From Fidelibacterota bacterium (GTDB lineage Bacteria > Fidelibacterota > Marinisomatia > Marinisomatales > UBA1611): a DNA stretch of 50,088 nucleotides. The notes under the pieces are model-generated. The model made no database searches. It worked only from the letters and a program-made list of their open reading frames with translations, and was not told the origin of the DNA. The stretch covers positions 1 through 50,088 of the forward strand of contig JABIHN010000104.1 in NCBI GenBank assembly GCA_018649625.1, read 5' to 3'. Made by a program: the position numbers and the translations under genes. This document shows, in pieces, positions 46,855 through 50,088 of the stretch (the stretch's first letter is position 1; every line of letters begins with the position of its first letter).

Positions 46855-48335
46855 TAGAATAGTGTTCCTAGGGGGAGAGGTACTTGAAGGATTTTATAAA
46901 AAATACCATACATAAATAAAATAACAAACGTTGTTGTGAGTAAAATAGTTTTGATTTTTTCATGTTTTAATAAAATCATACCGGCAATCATCATTAATGC
47001 GCTGGCGGGCAAAAACCCAATGAATGAAATAATCAAAACATAAATAAATAAGATACCAATAAGAGATAAAACCAATTGAACACGACCTTGCCCAGATTGT
47101 TTAGGCGAATCGTTGAATTGATACAAAATCATTAAAGATACCACGATCAAAAATAGGGCCCAGACCTGTGGAATAGTTGCTGCACCAACAGAAGTTCCGG
47201 CTCTTGGACTTGGAAAGTAGGAACTAATAAAAATAAAGTTTATTGCAATAGAAAATCCAACACCTGAAATATAAGGAACGTTTGATTTTTTGAATCCTTT
47301 CTTTTTGAGATAAAAATAAATCAAGAAGGAAACGAGACCAATGGTTATAATAAAAATAAGAATTGGCATGGGAGCAGAAGGAGGTTCAATTCCAACAGAA
47401 AAACCGGCTTTTTCTAAATACGTTTTTGCAGAGACAGCATCACTCAGTACCATTTTTTTAAAGGATTCACCCTCAATAAAAACGCCCTGAACTCGCGTTG
47501 TTTGAATAAAGGCTTTCCATTTTGAATCCTGGCTTACTTCTTTTAATAAGTTTTGTAGATAAGATACAATATCAGAACTGGTCCCTTTTTTTACTGCAAA
47601 CCCGCGCCACATAACATCGGTAGTTAAATCAATTCCAACTTCTTTAAAGGTTGGTGTATTTGGAAAATCAGGATGTCGTTCTTCGCTTGCAATAGCAGCG
47701 ATTTTTAAATTGCTTTCTCGGCCAATAATATCTTCGGGGTTTCCAACATACACATGATTATGTTTACCCATCACGGAAGCAATCGCTGGGCCACCGCCAC
47801 CATATGGAATCCATTTTGCGGAAATACTGCTCTTGTCCCAAATTTTTACCGCCATAAGATGATCGAGGGATCCGCTTCCAGGCCCACACCATTTTTGTTC
47901 ATTTGGATTTGCTTTTGCGTGAGCCAAAACCTGTTCTATCGTTTTGATATCAGAATGCTTATTGGTAATAATCGCTTCTGGGGAAATGGTTAAACAGGCG
48001 AGATATTCAAAATCTTCAAGGCTAAATCCAATGTCTGTTGTTTGAATTGGAGCGAGGAAAGCCGCAGGAAAAGCAAGAATTGAATATCCGTCAGCTTTTT
48101 CATTATAGACATTTGCCAGGGAAAGAATGCCCGACCCTCCAGGTTTATTGACAACAACAAACGACTCTCCAGATTTTTGTCCTGCAATTTGAGCAAACTG
48201 TCGCGCCATAAGATCAACAGCGCCGCCCGGTTTTGTATGAACAATTATTTTAACGGGCTTATCCGGGTATGTTGCACTAGCAAAGCTGAAAAGCAGGATT
48301 GATATTATTAATAATTTAAATGATAGCTTATTCAT
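46854..48335 (-). CDS. fusion of solute-binding protein TctC and small membrane subunit TctB
   Basis: A single 493-residue chain. Residues 1-18 are a signal peptide and about 20-325 a complete TctC/Bug-type binding protein, beginning YPDKPVKIIVHTKPGGAVDLMAR and including NKPGGSGILSLANVYNEKADGYS and a KAYLEKAG-like end. A membrane segment at about 334-355 (LIFIITIGLVSFLIYFYLKK) leads into a TctB-like part with about four helices to residue 493. In most systems TctC is free in the periplasm. Here it would be tethered to the membrane complex, and TctA, the partner, follows directly. The frame is open throughout and both halves keep family motifs. Confidence 0.88.
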   Translation of the reverse strand: MNKLSFKLLIISILLFSFASATYPDKPVKIIVHTKPGGAVDLMARQFAQIAGQKSGESFVVVNKPGGSGILSLANVYNEKADGYSILAFPAAFLAPIQTTDIGFSLEDFEYLACLTISPEAIITNKHSDIKTIEQVLAHAKANPNEQKWCGPGSGSLDHLMAVKIWDKSSISAKWIPYGGGGPAIASVMGKHNHVYVGNPEDIIGRESNLKIAAIASEERHPDFPNTPTFKEVGIDLTTDVMWRGFAVKKGTSSDIVSYLQNLLKEVSQDSKWKAFIQTTRVQGVFIEGESFKKMVLSDAVSAKTYLEKAGFSVGIEPPSAPMPILIFIITIGLVSFLIYFYLKKKGFKKSNVPYISGVGFSIAINFIFISSYFPSPRAGTSVGAATIPQVWALFLIVVSLMILYQFNDSPKQSGQGRVQLVLSLIGILFIYVLIISFIGFLPASALMMIAGMILLKHEKIKTILLTTTFVILFMYGIFYKILQVPLPLGTLF

Positions 48336-48390
48336 AAGAGAAAAGTTGTTGATTTATATATCTAAAATAACTTATAAGATTATTTTAACA

Positions 48391-48870
48391 TTAATTTTTC
48401 CAAGTAGAATAAGGGTTTTTTAAAAGCATCATATTATAATATTTAACTTGCCCAGTTACTTCTTCGCTTATAAAGTTTGGTTTTTCAAACTGTTGATCTT
48501 CGCTTTCTAGTTCTACTTCTGCCACAACTAGCCCATCATTTACACCATGGAACTCATCTATTTCCCAGATTAAATTATCATGTTTGTATTTATATCTGGT
48601 TTTTTCTATGAGCGGCTGGTCACAAAGAGAGAGAAGGTGATCAGCGTCAGATGTGGGGATTTCCGTTTCAAATTCATAGCGACTCATTCCACTTTTATTT
48701 CCCATTCCCTTAATGGTTAATACACCTTTTTTTGATCCATCTTTTTCTACGGTTCTAACTCGAACAGCTCGCTCTTTTTCGGGCTGTAAATAGCCTTGAC
48801 GCATGGTGGTTCCACTCATGTCACTTGGAAGTGATTTTATTAAAAATTTTCTTTCTATTTCGTTAGCCAT
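48391..48870 (-). CDS. CYTH domain protein (triphosphate tunnel metalloenzyme type)
   Basis: A 159-residue cytosolic protein. The N-terminal NEIERKFLI gives the ExExK signature (E4, E6, K8), followed by basic tunnel strands RQGYLQPEKERAVRVRTVE and GVLTIKGMG, and a YEFETEIP strand, all typical of the CYTH family. Members hydrolyse inorganic triphosphate or thiamine triphosphate, or act as class IV adenylyl cyclases. A WEIDEFHG strand and VVAEVELESED complete the tunnel. It is separated by 19 bases from the related protein gene upstream and 55 from the transporter fusion. Confidence 0.9.
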   Translation of the reverse strand: MANEIERKFLIKSLPSDMSGTTMRQGYLQPEKERAVRVRTVEKDGSKKGVLTIKGMGNKSGMSRYEFETEIPTSDADHLLSLCDQPLIEKTRYKYKHDNLIWEIDEFHGVNDGLVVAEVELESEDQQFEKPNFISEEVTGQVKYYNMMLLKNPYSTWKN

Positions 48871-48889
48871 GATTATTCCTTATGTTTTT

Positions 48890-49531
48890 TTAATTTGCTA
48901 ATGGTTTATCAATCCACCCAATGACACGTTTGATTGCTTGTAGATAATTTATGTTTTCAACGTCATTAAGCCCAACATCCGTCATGGTTTTTTTAATATC
49001 ACCTAATTCTGTTGATTCAGAATTGATGGACATGATTGTCGCGCCATTGACCAAAACATACCCAACTTCACAAATGGTATCATTTACCATATATCCATAA
49101 CGCTCTTTCACAACGGTAACAGCTTGTAAATCAGGGTGAGCTTTTACCATATTTAAAAATTCATCACGGGAATATTTGTCTTTTTCGAAATTTGGCATTT
49201 CGACTTGAAAGGCGGGAAAAATATCGCTTTTCAAAAAATCTACAGATACAGGAAATTCTGTCTTGGTGAGCGGATTCCATTGTTCAAGCCCATCAATGGT
49301 TTTAACATAGGTTTTGATATCCATTTTTCCGTCGCGAATTTTTGTATTATTTTCATCATTTGTGCGTGACATGATGTAGATTTCCGGGGAATGACGGACC
49401 CATAGTTTTTCTGGAATAGGAACAGACAATCTCGCCATTCTTTCAGCTTGATCAATAAAATCTTGACCGAAACTTCTAAATTCAAATCTTGGTTTTGAAA
49501 TCTCGCCTACTTTCATTTTATCTTTAGACAT
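48890..49531 (-). CDS. unrecognised protein with possible CYTH-like fold
   Basis: A 213-residue cytosolic protein with no clear family. The ATG is 7 bases after a good AAAGGA site. Some stretches resemble the strands of a triphosphate tunnel: RFEFRSFGQDF near the N-terminus (an EF-R in place of ExExK), IYIMSRTNDENNTKIRDGKMDIKTYV, and later TICEVGYVLVNGATIMSINSEST. Pairing with a real CYTH gene supports the idea, but the key Glu/Lys signature is not intact. The fold is an inference from my reading; the function is unknown. Confidence 0.55.
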   Translation of the reverse strand: MSKDKMKVGEISKPRFEFRSFGQDFIDQAERMARLSVPIPEKLWVRHSPEIYIMSRTNDENNTKIRDGKMDIKTYVKTIDGLEQWNPLTKTEFPVSVDFLKSDIFPAFQVEMPNFEKDKYSRDEFLNMVKAHPDLQAVTVVKERYGYMVNDTICEVGYVLVNGATIMSINSESTELGDIKKTMTDVGLNDVENINYLQAIKRVIGWIDKPLAN

Positions 49532-49611
49532 TAAGGAGTCCTTTGTGTAGTTAGTTTGGATATTACCAGTAAGAGTTTAAGAAATATAAAACATATGTGT
49601 TTATTTAAGAA

Positions 49612-49617
49612 ATTATA
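49612..49617 (-). promoter_or_regulatory. possible -10 element for the CYTH/transporter run
   Basis: The minus strand reads TATAAT, about 80 bases before the first gene of the run. No good -35 element is found at 16-18 bases. The call rests on the -10 match and on the absence of other candidates. Confidence 0.25.
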
Positions 49618-49675
49618 GGCAATTATTGTGCCACAAATTATCATTGAAGACAGAACAAGAAACAAAGTAAAACGG

Positions 49676-49711
49676 GGCGATGAAAAATCGCCTTATAGAC
49701 GAAAAATCGCC
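49676..49711 (-). terminator. hairpin and 11-base direct repeat after the sigma-54 activator
   Basis: GGCGAT (49676-49681) and ATCGCC (49687-49692) pair around a five-base loop, and the minus strand continues into CCGTTTT, so it may end transcription of the activator. The 11-base sequence GAAAAATCGCC occurs twice, at 49682-49692 and 49701-49711, 19 bases apart. Apart from this and the possible -10, I see nothing else in 49532-49719. Confidence 0.45.
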
Positions 49712-49719
49712 TATTTATT

Positions 49720-50088
49720 TTAGAGTCCGTATTTTTTCATTTTTGACCTAAGAGTAGTTCTCGGGATATTAAGCAATTTTGCTGCATCTGTTTGTTGCCA
49801 TCTGCATTTTTCTAAGGTTTCCTTTATAATAGTTTTTTCTGATGAAGAAATGGTTTGATTTAAAGAAGAACCATCGGAGTTTGGTTTGGTTTTTTTTTGC
49901 TCTTGCAAATATTTTGGCAAAAGGCTAGCGACCAAAGTATCTCCTCGTGATAGGGCAATCATTTGGATAATGGCGTTTTCCAATTCACGCACATTCCCGG
50001 GCCAATGATAGCTCTGAAGCAAAGCCATAACAGCTGGTGTAATATGATGTCCTGAGCCATGTTTTTTAATAAAATGTGCCGCGAGAAG
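49720..50088 (-). CDS. sigma-54-dependent transcriptional activator, C-terminal part only
   Basis: The reading frame is open to the window edge, so the 5' part is outside. The visible 122 residues start in the AAA+ C-terminal subdomain (LLAAHFIKKHG, then the family mark WPGNVRELENAI), continue through a variable linker and end in a Fis-type helix-turn-helix (CRWQQTDAAKLLNIPRTTLRSKMKKYGL). Such proteins activate RNA polymerase with sigma-54. Nothing can be said about the input domain. It stands 188 bases upstream of the CYTH-like gene on the same strand and could regulate that run, but no upstream activator site was identified. Confidence 0.9.
   Translation of the reverse strand, partial: LLAAHFIKKHGSGHHITPAVMALLQSYHWPGNVRELENAIIQMIALSRGDTLVASLLPKYLQEQKKTKPNSDGSSLNQTISSSEKTIIKETLEKCRWQQTDAAKLLNIPRTTLRSKMKKYGL

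Noticed and set aside
46854-48335. TctC-TctB fusion as a frameshift artefact
   Set aside because: The frame is continuous through a plausible linker and membrane segment and both halves keep motifs. A lost stop codon cannot be fully excluded, so it is kept as a finding.

Overview
The window looks like an origin-proximal segment of a low-GC, Gram-negative-type bacterium of the FCB group, most likely Marinimicrobia (SAR406). This is inferred from a type IX-like C-terminal sorting domain carrying YPNPFNP, many lipoproteins and outer-membrane proteins, the dnaN-recF-dciA-gyrB-gyrA order and AT-rich codon use. No 16S or other phylogenetic marker is present, so the taxon is a judgement. I saw no tRNA, rRNA, CRISPR array, insertion sequence or phage gene.

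Region 1 (1-15635, all +) is the replication and repair neighbourhood: the 3' part of mnmG, a near-perfect parS site on the start codon of mfd, mfd, two periplasmic parvulin-type foldases, a gene-free AT-rich stretch with about eleven DnaA-box-like motifs (candidate oriC, about 6905-7210), a DUF4442 hot-dog protein, then dnaN, recF, dciA, gyrB, gyrA and yggS. The last genes are tightly coupled by stop/start overlaps. dnaA, usually next to dnaN, is absent.

Region 2 (15748-20980) is a mixed accessory block: an outer-membrane beta-barrel gene whose signal peptide is cut off by two in-frame TGA codons, a PhoPQ-activated-type lipoprotein, psuG, a small unknown protein and a MATE exporter.

Region 3 (21071-37827, all +) reads as one long transcription unit or a few. 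It starts with the complete pyruvate dehydrogenase complex (aceE, aceF, lpdA). Exported hydrolases follow (a metzincin-type protease, an M16 protease, an M1 aminopeptidase and a penicillin-acylase-type Ntn hydrolase), interleaved or followed by a DHFR/RibD-like reductase, a glycerophosphodiesterase, a GNAT acetyltransferase and a rhodanese. Several genes overlap by 4-8 bases. A strong bidirectional terminator at 37843-37879 closes the block.

Region 4 (37897-49531, all -) is a ten-gene run with short gaps. In transcription order it holds a CYTH-like protein, a CYTH triphosphatase-type protein, a TctC-TctB fusion, TctA, two tandem Na/Pi cotransporters with PhoU-like tails, an OprO/OprP-type porin, a lamin-tail-domain lipoprotein, an SdiA-regulated-type propeller lipoprotein and a double lamin-tail-domain protein with a type IX sorting signal. 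I read it as a candidate anion/phosphorus acquisition island, which is an inference from gene content. The window ends in the C-terminal part of a sigma-54-type activator (49720-50088, -).
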